Assembly (NCBI GenBank): GCA_022605405.1
Contig: JABYQQ010000018.1
Coordinates: 124,001-188,000, forward strand
Direction: 5' to 3'
Length of the DNA: 64,000 bases
Source of the DNA: Earliella scabrosa
Taxonomy: Eukaryota; Basidiomycota; Agaricomycetes; Polyporales; Polyporaceae
A program made the translations under genes and the position numbers. The notes beneath the pieces were generated by a model. The model was not told the origin of the DNA and searched no databases. It saw nothing but the letters and a program-made list of their open reading frames with translations. Of this stretch, positions 21,332 to 33,588 are shown one piece after another. Position 1 is the first letter of the stretch. Every line of letters starts with the position of its first letter.

Positions 21332-21670
21332 CATCATCCTTAAGAAGTCCCGAGGGTCGATGGAGGACAACAAGGGCAACATCACTTGGAATGCTCTAGT
21401 ATCCCGCTAAGCGTTTGCCGACCTAGTCGAGAGAAGTCGTACTATGGATCTCGACGAAGTGCTTAAAGTTGCTGTCGAGACGTCTCACCACAGGCAGTTG
21501 GGCACCCCGAATTAACAGACATGCGGATAGAGCCTTCCCAAGCGCGATACTAGAGTGGTCTTCCGTGCTCGTGACAGAGTCAACTTGAAGGTATACCTAG
21601 CGTTGCTGAGTCTGACCGCTTACCTCCTGCAATGCCAGCTCGACCACATGATTCTTGTATACGTACATAC
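21332..21670 (-). pseudogene. Inverted duplicate of scc3 exons 9-10
   Basis: The minus strand here matches scc3 exon 10 (19567..19856), the intron before it, and the end of exon 9. On the plus strand one sees GAGGGTCGATGGAGGACAAC, CCGCTAAGCG, GGATCTCGACGA, TGTCGAGACGTCTCACCACA and GTGGTCTTCCGTGCTCGTGA, each the reverse complement of the parent. Insertions and deletions destroy the frame. Because part of the intron is kept, the copy arose from DNA, not from mRNA. Its orientation is opposite to scc3. Confidence 0.85.
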
Positions 21671-21694
21671 GCTCGGTAGAGACATACAAACATG

Positions 21695-22657
21695 CTAGTA
21701 GTACTCGTTAACATAGCAAACACTGTTCTCCAACAACGTCTCCATCTGGTGCGCATGAATGTCAATAAGGTCATCTTCAACGGAACCGTCCGGACCGGTG
21801 ACCTGAATGAGGAAGCGAGCCCCCAGAGACCCCGAGTGCTTGTACAAAACAACTTTCCATCCATGGATCTCCGAACTACTGATGGGGCCCAGAACGTCAC
21901 CGCGAATGTGGCACAGGAACCGGAGGCCGAAGAGAAGGCCGGGGCGGTCTAGGAAGCCTACGACTTCACGTCGTCCAATGGTGGTCGGTGTGTCGTCGAC
22001 AGGCCATTGATTATGGCTGGTTGGAAAGATAGACTTAGAGAGTGCTCAAACGTAACGTGAAGAAAAGACGCACACTGCACTTCCGTGACTCTTGGCGCTC
22101 ACGCCAGGGTGGTCACGGTCGCGAAACTTGAGCAGCAACTCTTGGAAGAACGGCTTAGCAGTACGGATCGTTGCGATGCGCCTGGGAGACAGTGGTTAAA
22201 CAGGAGCGAGATGGATGGATCCCGATCATATTGTAACGCACTTTTGAATGGACAGAGGGTTCTTGTTGAGGGCCTCGATGATGTCATCTACCTTGGCGAG
22301 ATAACGATCAACGTCGGCGGCAGACGCGAATTTCGCGCGGTACTCCATGTCGGATGTGGAATCCTCCTGGATGGCGGCAGTGGCGCGTTGGGCAGCGAGA
22401 TCATGACGGATGTGCGCAAGTTCCTCGTCATAGATGCGCATATACTTCGCCATGCGCGAAGAAACCTTGGGTGACGGAGGGCTGGCAACACCATCGCGGG
22501 CGCGCGCTGGCCGCGGGTCGACCAGAGGCTCACCAGGGTGGAGAAGGCCATGAGTGGTGCGCGCGGCGCGATGTGGGACGTGGATCCCGCGCGGCGCGAG
22601 CAGGGCAGGCTCTGGACGGACAAGAGTCCGCCGCATCACCCTGAACCGACTGAGCAT
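21695..22657 (-). CDS. Hypothetical protein, possibly mitochondrial
   Basis: Three exons, complement(join(21695..22016,22074..22181,22242..22657)), give 281 residues with consistent phases. The N-terminus (MLSRFRVMRRTLVRPEPALL) is rich in Arg and lacks acidic residues, as in mitochondrial targeting peptides. The middle is helical (KYMRIYDEELAHIRHDLAAQ; VDRYLAKVDDIIEALNK; ATIRTAKPFFQELLLK). The C-terminal exon has a compact fold-like stretch: GRREVVGFLDRPGLLFGLRF, EIHGWKVVLYKH, ARFLIQVTGPDGSVEDDLID and HAHQMETLLENSV. I do not recognise the family. The gene sits between the two copies of the scc3/F-box duplication, so it may have been carried in or trapped by the rearrangement. The second intron (22017..22073) is the least certain. 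Confidence 0.55.
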
Positions 22658-23052
22658 GATAAAGTTTCCTAGCGTGATAGCGCAGCTGGAGGAAAGTGGG
22701 AAGGACAGAGCTCGAGTGTGGAGGTTTGAGCTGGGGTAGTCAAGGTAGGAGGCAGGGGGCCTGTTGTGGGCAGTGGCAGGTTCGGAGTACTTAAGCCCTT
22801 GCCCCGGCGCTTGCTCCTGACAGAGGGAGGATCATGACAACGTTGGCAGCTCTCGAAGGAATACAGCGAACGCACGCCTAAGCACACGTCGAACCAAGGT
22901 TGGCCCCCGTCTCCATCTCACCCGGGTCCTCAATTTGTCTCGTACTGTAATGCCCTATCTTGGTCTGTTCCTGTGCCAGTGTTCGCTGTTCTGCTACGTA
23001 TAGTATGAGCGGAGCTGGTTAGGTTTTCCTCTCCTACTATGCGTGCCCACAC
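22658..23052. other. Intergenic with the second direct-repeat copy
   Basis: This stretch of 395 bases contains the promoter of the 21695..22657 gene and the 3' flank of the F-box-like gene. The scc3 3'-flank copy lies at 22909..22991. No other feature is seen. Confidence 0.5.
22909..22991 (+). repeat. scc3 3' flank, copy 2 of a direct repeat
   Basis: It matches 20781..20852 (GTCTCCATCTCAC, GTCTCGTACTGTAATG, TCTTGGTCTGTT). It lies in the 3' flank of the minus-strand F-box-like gene, 60 bases from its stop codon. Confidence 0.7.
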
Positions 23053-24553
23053 CTATAGTATGTAGGAAGGCTCGGTCCTGTGGAACTCGTAAGTGCTGCT
23101 CGACCCATTGGCGTGGACCGTGAGCTCAAACGTCTCGAGCGAGGCGACCGTCCAGAAGAACCGAGAGACGAACGGGTCCGTCTGCCTGGGCACGTACGCA
23201 AAGTCTACCCAGATCGCGAACTTCAACGTCTCGACCGCCATGTTCCGCACGCTCACCAGGAACCGCCCCTGTCGCAACGCCGTTCGTGACGCACAGTCAA
23301 TCGTCAGCACCCAGGCAGAAAGGGACCACGCAAACACTCACCGAGACGTCCGACAGCGCGTGCACCGTCACGATGTTGTCGAACCCAACGGTGAGCAGCA
23401 TCGTCTTCAGCCGCTCCTTCGTGACCCCCCGCACGCCCAGCGCGACGCACGGAAAGCCGACCGCGGTGTTGTACGCCTGCTCGGTGAGCTCCAGGCGCAG
23501 CACCGCCGGCGTGCAGTCCTCGAGCACCTGCAGCAGCATGCTGCTCTCCTCCGCAACCGCAGCGACGCACCCCAGCAGGAGCGTGTCCACCGGGCACCGC
23601 ACCGCGAGCTCGTACAAGTCCCAGAGCCCCCCGCTGAGCTCATGGAGATGGACGCGCGGGGCCTGCTGATGCTGCTGTTGCGCCAGGATGTTGTCCTCCC
23701 GCCGCCATAACACCGGCATGTTCCAGTCCACCGGCGGGCGGTAGCCACTTGGTCGGTCGAGGGCGAGGTGGGTGAGGTGGGGGAAGGGCGCGGTGTACTG
23801 CACCATCGAGAGGTGGGGCGGGTCGACGACGCGGAGGTGCGTGAGCGCGGGGTAGACATGCTTTGGGCGGGCGGCCCGACTGCCACGGCAGAGGCTCGCC
23901 CAGTTAGACTCGAGCGTGGTGAGCGTGGGCGCGCAGCGCGCGAGGAGGTCGACGGGGTCCTCGATCTTCCCGGTAATCGCGCGGACGTTCCAGAACGGGT
24001 CGTCCTCGTCCTCTTTGTCTGGAGGCGGGTCGAGGAGCGTCGCGTGGACGAGCGGGGAGCGCATGCTGCGGAGCAACGTGCATGCGAGCCTACCCACATT
24101 GCTGAGCGCGAGGGTCTCGACGCGTTGGAGGGAGGCGAAGGCGTCCACGAGCCGGGGATCTGCCTCGAGCAGCGTCTCCGCCCGGGTGAGCGTGAGCGAG
24201 CGGAGATGCGTCATTTTGGACACGCATTGGCAGAGCGCTGCAGCGATGTCTTCCGCAAAATCACCGACATCGAGAGTGATCGCGAGTGTGTGCAGAAAGG
24301 GGAATCGGGTGCCGTCTTCGGCTTGGATGAACGCGAGGAAGGAGCGGAGCTGTGCGAGCGTTTGGAGGGCGACGGGATCGCGGAGGACGACCGCTGCGCC
24401 AGAGTGGTAGAGGACCTGGCACGTTCGCATCATCGCGGCAGCTGTCCGTCTCGAGATCTGGTACTCTGTGAGGACCATCAATAGAATGTCGTAGTTGAGG
24501 TATGCCTGGGATGGGCCCGAATGTTGGGACGACATTGTAGTCGAGATGTTCAT
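23053..24553 (-). CDS. F-box/LRR-like protein, uncharacterised
   Basis: Two exons, complement(join(23053..23268,23342..24553)), give 475 residues. The N-terminus LNYDILLMVLTEYQISRRTA, followed by MMRTCQVLYHSGAAVVLRDP, has the pattern of a divergent F-box as seen in large Agaricomycete F-box families. The rest carries irregular leucine-rich segments (TLAITLDVG, HLRSLTLTRAE, RVETLALSNVG, LTHLRVVDPP, FPHLTHLALDR). The C-terminal exon encodes LVSVRNMAVETLKFAIWVDF and SRFFWTVASLETFELTV. A role as a substrate adaptor of SCF ubiquitin ligases is inferred from the family and fits with rbx1 1 kb away, although proximity proves nothing. A decayed copy of exon 2 lies at 21123..21310. Confidence 0.75.
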
Positions 24554-25686
<1,133 letters not shown>

Positions 25687-25945
25687 GTTTGCTCGTTCGT
25701 GAGATGCTCGTGGGGAAGAAGAAGACGGACAAGGAAAGGGTCGCAACAGCCGGATGGGGGAGGCAAGGTCTCGCTTGACGCCCACTCCGGCACCCAAGTA
25801 CACCTCGTCACGGTGTGACACGCTCCTTCTGGTACTGTGACCGTTGACGCGCCCCGACCACGGCGGTCCTCTCTTCTGTGTTCTTCTACGACCTTCCGGG
25901 TCCGCGCCAGCATAGACTAAGAGTGTTCCTTTCGCGTTGGACGAA
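25687..25945. promoter_or_regulatory. Shared promoter of rbx1 and the TBCC gene
   Basis: These 259 bases separate two divergent ATGs and must hold both promoters. No TATA or CCAAT box stands out. Confidence 0.4.
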
Positions 25946-27256
25946 ATGTCGGAAACAAACCAGGAACTCACGCAACAGTACCTCGCCCGTACCCAAGCTG
26001 CGATCTTTGGTCGGCATCCTATCTCTGTCCGACAACACCTCCTTCTGAAGCGCAATAATCTCTGGCAGAGCTTTCTGGCCAGCTCGAGTCGGTGAAGAAT
26101 GGCTCGGCCACTTCGGACGCGATTGAGAAGGCAGCGCTCGAGCTCGCACGGCTGAGAAAGGACTTTACGGACGCGATTGCATTCTTACCAGCTTACGATC
26201 AACGACAAGTTGACAAGGTGCGCAGCACAGTGGTTCGTTGAACCATCATGTCTCGTGATAGCCGACGATACGTTCATCCAGCAACTCAAGGATGTTGAGG
26301 CGCAGCTGGAAACCCTGCGATCCTCAGCGGCGCCCAAATCCAAATTCGCCTTCAAACGCAAAGCCGCCAAACCGACATCTTCTCCAGCCGCTCCAGCACA
26401 GAACGCCCCTGCGGCATCTCCAGCCATCGCACCGACCCCCGCACAGGCAGCTACGCCTGGACTGTCGATATCAGGGCACTCCCACGAGTACCTCACGCTC
26501 GCATCGCTCTCATCGCCCTGGTCCTCCGCATCTGACCTCACGATCTCCGACCTCGACCATTGCATCGTGAACCTGGTCCCATCCGAGGCGAACGCCGACG
26601 TCCCTAGTCACGCAACGTTCACCGCGCTCCATGTCCGGAATCTCTCCCACACCGTGTTGATCCTGCCCATCATCGCGGGGAGCGCCCTCCTCCACGACAT
26701 GAATAACTGCGTGATCGCCTTGGGGAGCCGCCAGGTGAGGTTCGATCAATCCAGCAGTGTACGAATCACCCATCCGCGCCGACACTGACTCTGCTCCATC
26801 TCCATCTCTGCGTTCTAGTTCCGTATGCACACATCATCCCAGGTGGACGTGTACATCGCCATCTCCTCAAACCCAATCATCGAGCACTGCTCCGCGATCC
26901 GGTTCGCCGACTACCCGCCCTCGCTCAGGCGCGCACGTCTGGGCAGCTCCGATCCTACTAGGACCGATCCCGTTCGTCCATTCACTCGTCCCCGCTGCGC
27001 CCCAACACCCGCTCACTGATCGTTTGTGTTATCACAGACATCCACACTTGACCCCGATCCCGAGTACAAGAGCAACTACCTAGCGGCGCAAGACTTCTCC
27101 CACATCCGCCCCACCCCCTCGCCGAACTGGAGCGCCCTTCCCCCGCACGCCGCGGTCCCAGACGGAGCGTGGCCCCTTGCGCTTAGCGGAGGATGCGGCG
27201 TCGAGGAGGGCTTGCAGCGTCTGCTCCCTCTCCCTCAGGCTTCTGCTTCTCAGTAG
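25946..27256 (+). CDS. tbcC: Tubulin-specific chaperone C (cofactor C)
   Basis: Five exons, join(25946..26009,26069..26217,26282..26734,26819..26971,27038..27256), give 345 residues with consistent phases. The N-terminal part is a helical spectrin-like segment (ALELARLRKDFTDAIAFLPA; QLKDVEAQLETLR), followed by a Pro/Ala linker. The C-CAP/TBCC domain follows: ISDLDHCIVNL, FTALHVRNLSHTVLILPIIA, HDMNNCVIALGSRQ, then FRMHTSSQVDVYIAISSNP and EHCSAIRFADYPPS. The GSRQFRMH motif supplies the arginine finger that makes cofactor C a GAP for beta-tubulin; an intron falls inside it between Q and F. It closes with the PSPNW block. The 5' donor of intron 1 (GTCGGC) is weak, so the first 21 residues are less certain. 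Confidence 0.85.
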
Positions 27257-27995
27257 TCAGTCGCAAGCACAATGCCATGTGTGTCTCTCTCAGAGATACG
27301 AGCGCGATGCCTGAACCTCGCCATCCCCGTGGACGTGCCTCTGCAGAGTGCACGGTCGCCCTGAGCGACACGGATGCGGTCATGATCGTGCCTCCCACAC
27401 GCAGAGGTACCGTGACGCCTTCCATCTCCGACGTCAGAACTGTTGCACGTTGTGCGACGGCTCTCCCCAGGTATGATTGTCAATCCTCCCCGAGCGCCGG
27501 CCGATCTGCTATCATTGCAGCATCGTGTAACTTATGTAGGTGCCACTCGGGGGCGGATCTGTTACCGGTATTGAATGCTCAAATGGTTGCGGACGGTCGT
27601 GGCGTCAGTAGCACCAGGGTCTCTTACACCACCGTCTTCCATAGACTCAGCCGCTCCAGAACGACATGATGGTACTGATCAAGACTTGTGAGTGGGGGGA
27701 TGTTACAGGCATTGAACTACTTAACCACACGAACTCTGTTCTTCAACGACCGTTTAAACCATACAGAGATCCGTCCGGAAAGCATCGTCGTCGACATTGC
27801 ACTGGAAATGCATGCCACAGATATGGCTAGAATTTGCAGGCAAGTCTTCGTTGTCTGTTGAGCTAGTACTTGACCTTGACAAGGTGATGAATCTAGCGGC
27901 GGTCGTCACTTCGCAGCGGTCGTGGACGACTTCATCCTGGCAGCAATGCATTGGGTGTGACTAGACAGAAGACAAACCTTCAGATACATCATATA
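27257..27995. other. Intergenic, no recognised gene
   Basis: These 739 bases follow the cofactor C gene. An open frame at 27193..27669 (plus) runs through but has no known motif and overlaps the cofactor C end. I see no supported gene, repeat or RNA. Confidence 0.4.
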
Positions 27996-28778
27996 CTACC
28001 AGCGTCGCAAGACTTGAACGAGGTGCACGTACAGTTCACCAGCGCGGAGAGCCCAGATGTGATACACCTCGTGGTAGTGCCGGTAGGGAAGGTGCACCTT
28101 GAACTCGCCGAAGACCTCGTGGGCGGCAGTCGCATAGTGGATGCGTTTCACTCGTCTACAGCACGATGGCAATGCGGCGGTTGTTGTGAACGAAGATCAG
28201 GATCAGTCTGGAGAACGAGGGAACTTGAAGGAAACGGGGACGAAGAATGTGCCATGCCACTGGATGAAGGTGACGCACTCTTCGATGGACAGCTCCCCCA
28301 CCTCCTCCTTCCTGCCGATCTCGTCGGTGAGCTCCTCGAGCAGCGCATCGGCCGCGGCCAAGTACTCGTCGGGGGCACAACCGGACGCCCGTACGAGGTC
28401 ATACGTCCCTATGTCGAGGACCCTCGGAGACTCCTGCAGCTCCGCCCACGCCGCCGCGCACGCTGTTTCATGCTGAGCGAGATATTCGGCATCCTCGTCC
28501 GCCATGTTCATGTACCGCGCGGCGTGGGCCGCCAGTTCGTGCATTGTCTCCGGGGACGGAGGGGGAGGGGTGACTGGGTCCATACCGAATTCCAGCATGA
28601 TGCGGGTAATGGGTTCGACGTCGATATCGGCCGCACGCACAAGCTCGTCCGAGTCGATGTGGAGCTCCTGAGTCAAGTTAGGGAGGAGGTGGAGGGCCCG
28701 TGGATTGCCGGGTTTGCGTGCGGTGCGTCCGACGCGGACCGCGACGTGCGAGAAGTGCAACCCGCGGCGCGCGACCAT
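27996..28778 (-). CDS. Hypothetical protein
   Basis: A probable two-exon gene, complement(join(27996..28150,28217..28778)), gives about 238 residues. The open frame extends upstream to 28940 but the first in-frame ATG is at 28778 (MVARRGLHFSHVAVRVGRTA), so the start is uncertain. The central part is acidic and helical (IDVEPITRIMLEFGMDP; HELAAHAARYMNMADEDAEY; ADALLEELTDEIGRKEEVGE). The second exon ends IHYATAAHEVFGEFKVHLPY, RHYHEVYHIWAL and a final tryptophan. The intron donor I used (GTTCTC) is non-consensus. I do not recognise the family and no function is proposed. Confidence 0.45.
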
Positions 28779-30735
28779 TTCTGGTGGACGTTGGAGAAAG
28801 CGGTTAGAGAGGACTACGGCATGGTGCCGTACCAGTCGGACACGGCTCTGGACGAGCAGGCTCGCGAGGTTCGGAGAACAGAGACCCGGAGTGCCAGTGG
28901 AGACCTTGCTCTCTTGGCTCCCGCGCCACGCATCTTGCAAATCTGATCAGTCGCTGCGCGGGGCGGGACGGCGGGAGGCGGGAGGGCGTCGGGAGCAGCT
29001 CGAAAAGATGCCCGGGCCGCTTTCCCCATTGGGAAGTGCCTGGAATCCTGCACCCCCTCTATCACGTATACCAGCCTCTATTCCGAGGGACGAGGAACTA
29101 GAGGCTGGCAAGCGAGCCTAAGTGTTGCACGATGCAGTGACCATCGCCAACCCGGCTACAGGCATGCTGTACTGTGCTCGGATCTGTTGGAATCTTACAG
29201 CTATGGTGAGTACTAGTGTTTCTGCGGATGGAGTCGCCTGGCACGAACACATATGCGCTCTCTTTGCGGGACGCTACTGACCATTGTTGCTTGCATACTG
29301 ATGTGTCGTGTTTCCAACGAACGAACCTGTGCGACCGCCATTGGCATGGTTGTTCGCCTGTACCTTCATCGCGCTTTCCCCGCAGGCTGCGGTCCTAGAC
29401 TCCCAGGGCGACTTCTACTAAGTAACAGACGGAGGCCGGAGCTGGTCTTCGAGCATCTGCTCCTTGGGTGAGTCCATGCACAATACTGTCCACACTCAAT
29501 GCATGCCGTACTTACACCATTCTGTCGTACTCCCACAGATCTCACAGTGGTGCCTGATGGAACCACCGGTGTTGCTGCGGACGGCAGTCGTCCACAACCA
29601 CGATGATAAGTATCCCCTTCCGGGCCTTCTCTCCCCACCGGCGTTACGCGTAGGACTTGGAACATTCCGGAGGAGCAATTATTGGCGTCCCGCAGCCGTC
29701 GTCAAGTGAGCCTATTCTCCAGTATGGTGACGGAACACTGAGATAGCACAGCCTCCTGGTAAGACCGGTACCGTGAAAAAGCCTGGATGGCCAGTGGGAA
29801 TGGCCTCAAGTTTGTACTCAGAGAGTCGCACGTCCAGATACAACTCGACGAATTCGATGGATCAGACAAACGCTGGAAGAAGTCCGATCGGATGGCCATC
29901 CCAGGCTTACAACAACGACGTCGACCTAGTCCAGCACCGCCCCCATTCAATGAGCCACGAATAACGCGAACGACTGATCATGACATTCGAGTTTCGGTTT
30001 CGAGAGATGCATCGATGATCAAGCCTCCCTGAGTCCCTCGGCGCCGTCACAGCATGCAGTAAGTATGAGAGCCATGGACGAGTATGGATGTGACGGGTGC
30101 ACGGCAAGGAGGCCAGGGCGACTGCGCACTCGGCCGCGGACACGCGGAGCGCGTCCTGTTCACCCGAGCCGCGACGAACGCGGCCGTCAACGGTCAAGGT
30201 ACTTACTTATATTGTATTTGCCGCGCTTGGAAGTTGCTGCGTCGAGACCGCAGTGCGCACGGGCGTGTACGTTTGAGCTTCTTCGCTGCGCGCGGTGTGT
30301 GGTGGCCGCTGGAAGTCAGAGAGTGTTCCTGATATCCGCCTTTGTCCCACTCGATTCCCGCCCATTCAGGTGCGCTTGTCCGTCCTTGCTTCCTGGCTTT
30401 CTGCTGTTGTGTGTTCATCTTTCGTCTTTGCGTCCAGCATACCCTCTCCGATCGTCAGCGGCCCCGGCGCCCTGCTGTCACATCCATTGCCAACTTGCAC
30501 TTGCCACTTGCACGCGACCCGCATCGACTGCGACGCCGCGACCTACTCCCTCACCCAGCCACACAGTCAATCTCTAGCACACATACGACCGACCGACCGG
30601 CCAGTGGCCACCGTCCAACCTACCTAGTTACCAGTCCAACCCCGACCCCCACCCCCCAATTCTCCGATAGCCAACAAGTCCAAGGTATTACCCCACCGCG
30701 CGCACACACACATACGCCCATCCATCCAGCCAGCC
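28779..30735. other. 2-kb region without a supported gene
   Basis: No complete gene was recognised. Between about 29330 and 29710 (plus) short exon-like pieces can be read (VLDSQGDFY then a stop, VTDGGRSWSS, a GTGAGT donor, and LTVVPDGTTGVAADGS after a CACAG acceptor), suggesting a decayed spliced gene. The last 400 bases before 30736 are CA/CCGACC-rich and probably the promoter and leader of the Cys-rich gene that follows. Confidence 0.4.
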
Positions 30736-31804
30736 ATGTCGGAGCTCGACGGCCTCATCGCATGCTTCGGTGCCTGCTTTCTCTGCTGCTGCTGTGAGTT
30801 GCACCCCTCCTGCCCTGCTGTCGTCGCCCGACCTGCTCACATGGCGCTGTGATTGTCCCAAGGCTTCCAAGGAGCGATGCAGCGAAACAACCACTGGTGC
30901 TTCCTCAGTACGTCCCTCTCTCTTCTTCTTCCCTTTTCCGCCCCCTCCCCTCCCCTGCTCTCCCGCCCCGCAAGCCACCCATCGCACCCCACACGCTGAC
31001 ACCCCCCTCCGCGCTGCAACAGGCTGCTGCGGCACCAAGCGCCGCCTCCAGGGCGAGTCCGGCGGCTGCTGCTCCTGCAAGCGCGCCATGTCCGACGACG
31101 ACTTTGAGCGCACCGTCGAGGAGCTCTACAGCGCCGACGACGCCCACAAGCCCCCCGGCGCCCTCCCCGCTGACCGCTCCCTGCACATGGTCGAGCTCCA
31201 CGCCGCCCGCAACCCCGCCGGGGCCGTCGACACGCAGCCCCGCCCCCGGCGCTCGATGGAGGCCCCCGGGCGCCGCTCAAACGAGCCGAGGCCAGACGCG
31301 GACGCGAACGCGGAGGTGGCGGACGAGCGCGAGCGCGCGATGCTCGACGCGCGCAAGGACGCCAAATCGCGCACGCGCGAGTGGGTCGCCACACATGGCA
31401 CGAACCCGAGCGCACACCCGGATACCTCGCGCGCCCCTAGCCGGCAGAGCGAGCACGAACAGCAGCAGCGGACGGGCTCGCACCGGTCGCACCGGTCGGA
31501 GCCGAACGCGCTCCAGGGCGTGCGGTCGTCGAGTGCGCACCGGCAGCGCGCGTCCGAGGCGCACGCCGACCACCACCCGCATGCGCAAAGGCCGCGGCTG
31601 GGGATCCCGAACAGCTTGATGCCTGGTCAGGAGACCGCTGCCGCGCCTGCGCAGCTTCCGTTCGACTTGGGCCCGGGGCAGGACAGGACGAGTCCGACGG
31701 CGACGACACTGGTGCAGGGCGCTGTGTCGTCGAGCGCGCGTGCGCATGATGATGATAGAGCGGATGGTGGGGACGACGAGCATCATCATCCTGAGGCGCG
31801 GTAG
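30736..31804 (+). CDS. Cys-rich N-terminus protein, family A
   Basis: Three exons, join(30736..30793,30863..30907,31023..31804), give 294 residues. The first 54 residues hold 12 cysteines, many in pairs and runs (ACFGACFLCCCCFQ, WCFLSCC, GGCCSC), then a DDDFERTVEEL motif. The remaining 230 residues are hydrophilic, charged, Arg/His-rich and probably disordered, with a poly-acidic and His end. There is no signal peptide; the Cys clusters suggest membrane attachment by S-acylation or metal binding, which is inference. The first 65 residues match the 95-residue protein encoded at 33589..34007 in Cys pattern, the GCCxSC-then-DDxF ending and exon structure (first two exons 58 and 45 versus 55 and 42 bases, both introns phase 1). 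The two are paralogues. Confidence 0.75.
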
Positions 31805-32104
31805 AGCGCGACGGACGGGCTTGCTGGCGGGCACGCGCTGGACGATTCGTGTTCTGTTCTTGGACGATACGATGGGAATCGGACTCGGACTGCATTCATG
31901 CCATGTAGATACAGATGCAATCACGCTTTCGTTTGCTTTGGGAGATCATGAGGCTTCTTGTCGTCATTCGCGGTTCTGACAGATCGGAGGGGACTAGGAC
32001 GGCTCACCATCTGAGATAGCAGGGGCAAGCAGACAGTTGGCGCAGAAGGAAGGGCATACACACCTTGCTGCAGCGCGCTCGTATCCATGTCCTACACGAC
32101 CATC
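31805..32104. other. Intergenic between convergent genes
   Basis: These 300 bases lie between the 3' ends of the Cys-rich gene and the 32105..33172 gene. Nothing else was seen. Confidence 0.4.
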
Positions 32105-33172
32105 CTAACTCTGCTCCTTGAGCTCCTCGCGTACGCGAACCTCCAGTAGCTCGACGAGCCGGGCTGCGAGCCCCTCAGTGAGCTGCACTACTCCGTCGGC
32201 AGTGCATAGGCGATATGAAGGCATGGGTTGGTACGAGTCTGGCAGGATCTATGCGGAGCAGGACCAATTCAGACATGAACGGAGGCCCCGGTAACGTAGA
32301 AGCTCACCTCCCCATTCTCCACCCGGACGGACGCGAGGATGTCGTCCGGATCGCCAATCCTTCCCAGAGCAGGGACGTTACGATTGTCTGTTGAGAGACA
32401 CACGCGTACGCGAGTGAGCGTGCGAGGAAGATGGATGGGTGAGAAGCAGGGGGGATGCGCACCGTGGATGTGCATCCAGCCCTCGCGCGTCTGGATGGCG
32501 CCGTTCCTCTGCACCTCGTCCGCGCCGTCGCGCAGCGTAGACTGGATCGCCTCGTGCAAAACGTCGCGGAAGCGTTCTGGGATGTCCGGGGTTTCCGGGT
32601 GGTGGAGGATGTTGAGGGTGCGGTCATGGGTGGGGTGGGAGGCGGGGACACGCACCGTTCTCGACGAAGTCGTTCAGGCCTGCGCCATCACCGTCTCCGC
32701 TCGCGGGCAGCCACCCAATGACGGACGCTGAGAGAAGGGATGGTGGCGGATCTGGGAGGAAGGAGAGCGCGAAGACGGGGGTGGTCGACGAGAGGGAGGT
32801 GGGCGGGAGGAAGAGGTGGTAGAAGAGGTCTGGCCGGTCCGGGTCGGGGAAGGATTCTGCAGCGGTGCTTGCCTGAGAGTGTGTTGTCGTCGTGAGCGTT
32901 CTTGCAGTGGTAGCTGGCAGGAAGCGAGGGAGGGAAGGACGGAATGAGGATAACCTCAAGGGCGGGCGACCCGCCGTTGAACTTGAGAAACGGAGTGCTG
33001 CCGGTGGGACAGCGCAGCGGAGTCTAGTGCAGTCTAGCAGAGAGATCGTGAAGCCATTAGAGTGTAATCTAGATGTTTTTATCGCCTTGAGCGTCGCGCG
33101 AGGGAGCATTAGGGGGCCGAAGTATGTGTAGATGATATGGGGATGACCGTCAAGGGACAAGTTGTGTACCAT
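32105..33172 (-). CDS. Conserved-looking protein, probably mitochondrial
   Basis: Four exons, complement(join(32105..32248,32308..32387,32463..32576,32656..33172)), give 284 residues from the ATG at 33172, or 263 from the ATG at 33109. The N-terminus is rich in Arg, Ser and Thr with few acidic residues (LPRATLKAIKTSRLHSNG; PATTARTLTTTTHSQAST), as in mitochondrial presequences. The ordered part contains PDLFYHLFLPPTSL, FALSFLPDPP, SVIGWLPASG, RFRDVLHEAIQSTLRDGADE, NGAIQTREGWMHIH, NVPALGRIGDPDDILASVRV, and LPDSYQPMPSYRLCTADGVV. All four splice joins keep phase and produce uninterrupted, protein-like sequence, so this is a real gene. I do not recognise a named family. Confidence 0.7.
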
Positions 33173-33588
33173 AGGCGCCTACTCGGGATGTCGATGACGT
33201 TCCGAGACAAGGGTGACATGAATATTCTCTACCACAGGCTCTAGCTGACTAGTTATACCATGAGGTTTTCGCAGGCGTGGACGAAGAATAACACAGCTTG
33301 GAACATAGGATGCTGCCAGGTACCACCGAGACCCTGAACGTCATGAGCGGGTGTGTCGCTCAGGCAAGAGCTCCAAGGACACTGGTCTGACTGCTCTGTT
33401 CGGATGTCTAAGAACCCGTTTGAGGCCTGCAGGGAAACGTAGCTACAGAACTCCAATCACGGGAGAAAGTATGTACAGGCATCCGGACAGTCAGGGAAGT
33501 CGGAGGATGCAGATCTGCAGAGACTTAAGATGAGCACCGTACAGAAGACCTTCGAACAGAGAGAACCCCGACCTCAACGAGCAGGGTC
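33173..33588. other. Intergenic
   Basis: These 416 bases hold the promoter of the 32105..33172 gene and the 3' flank of the small Cys-rich gene. No feature was recognised. Confidence 0.4.

Noticed and set aside
30065..30735. 170-codon frame before the Cys-rich gene
   Set aside because: It overlaps the low-complexity leader region, its composition changes along its length and nothing is recognisable in it.
30837..31415. Arg/Ala-rich open frame antisense to the Cys-rich gene, and an overlapping plus-strand frame at 30849..31619
   Set aside because: They are shadows of a GC-rich coding exon; only the frame joining to the Cys-rich exons has correct splice phases.
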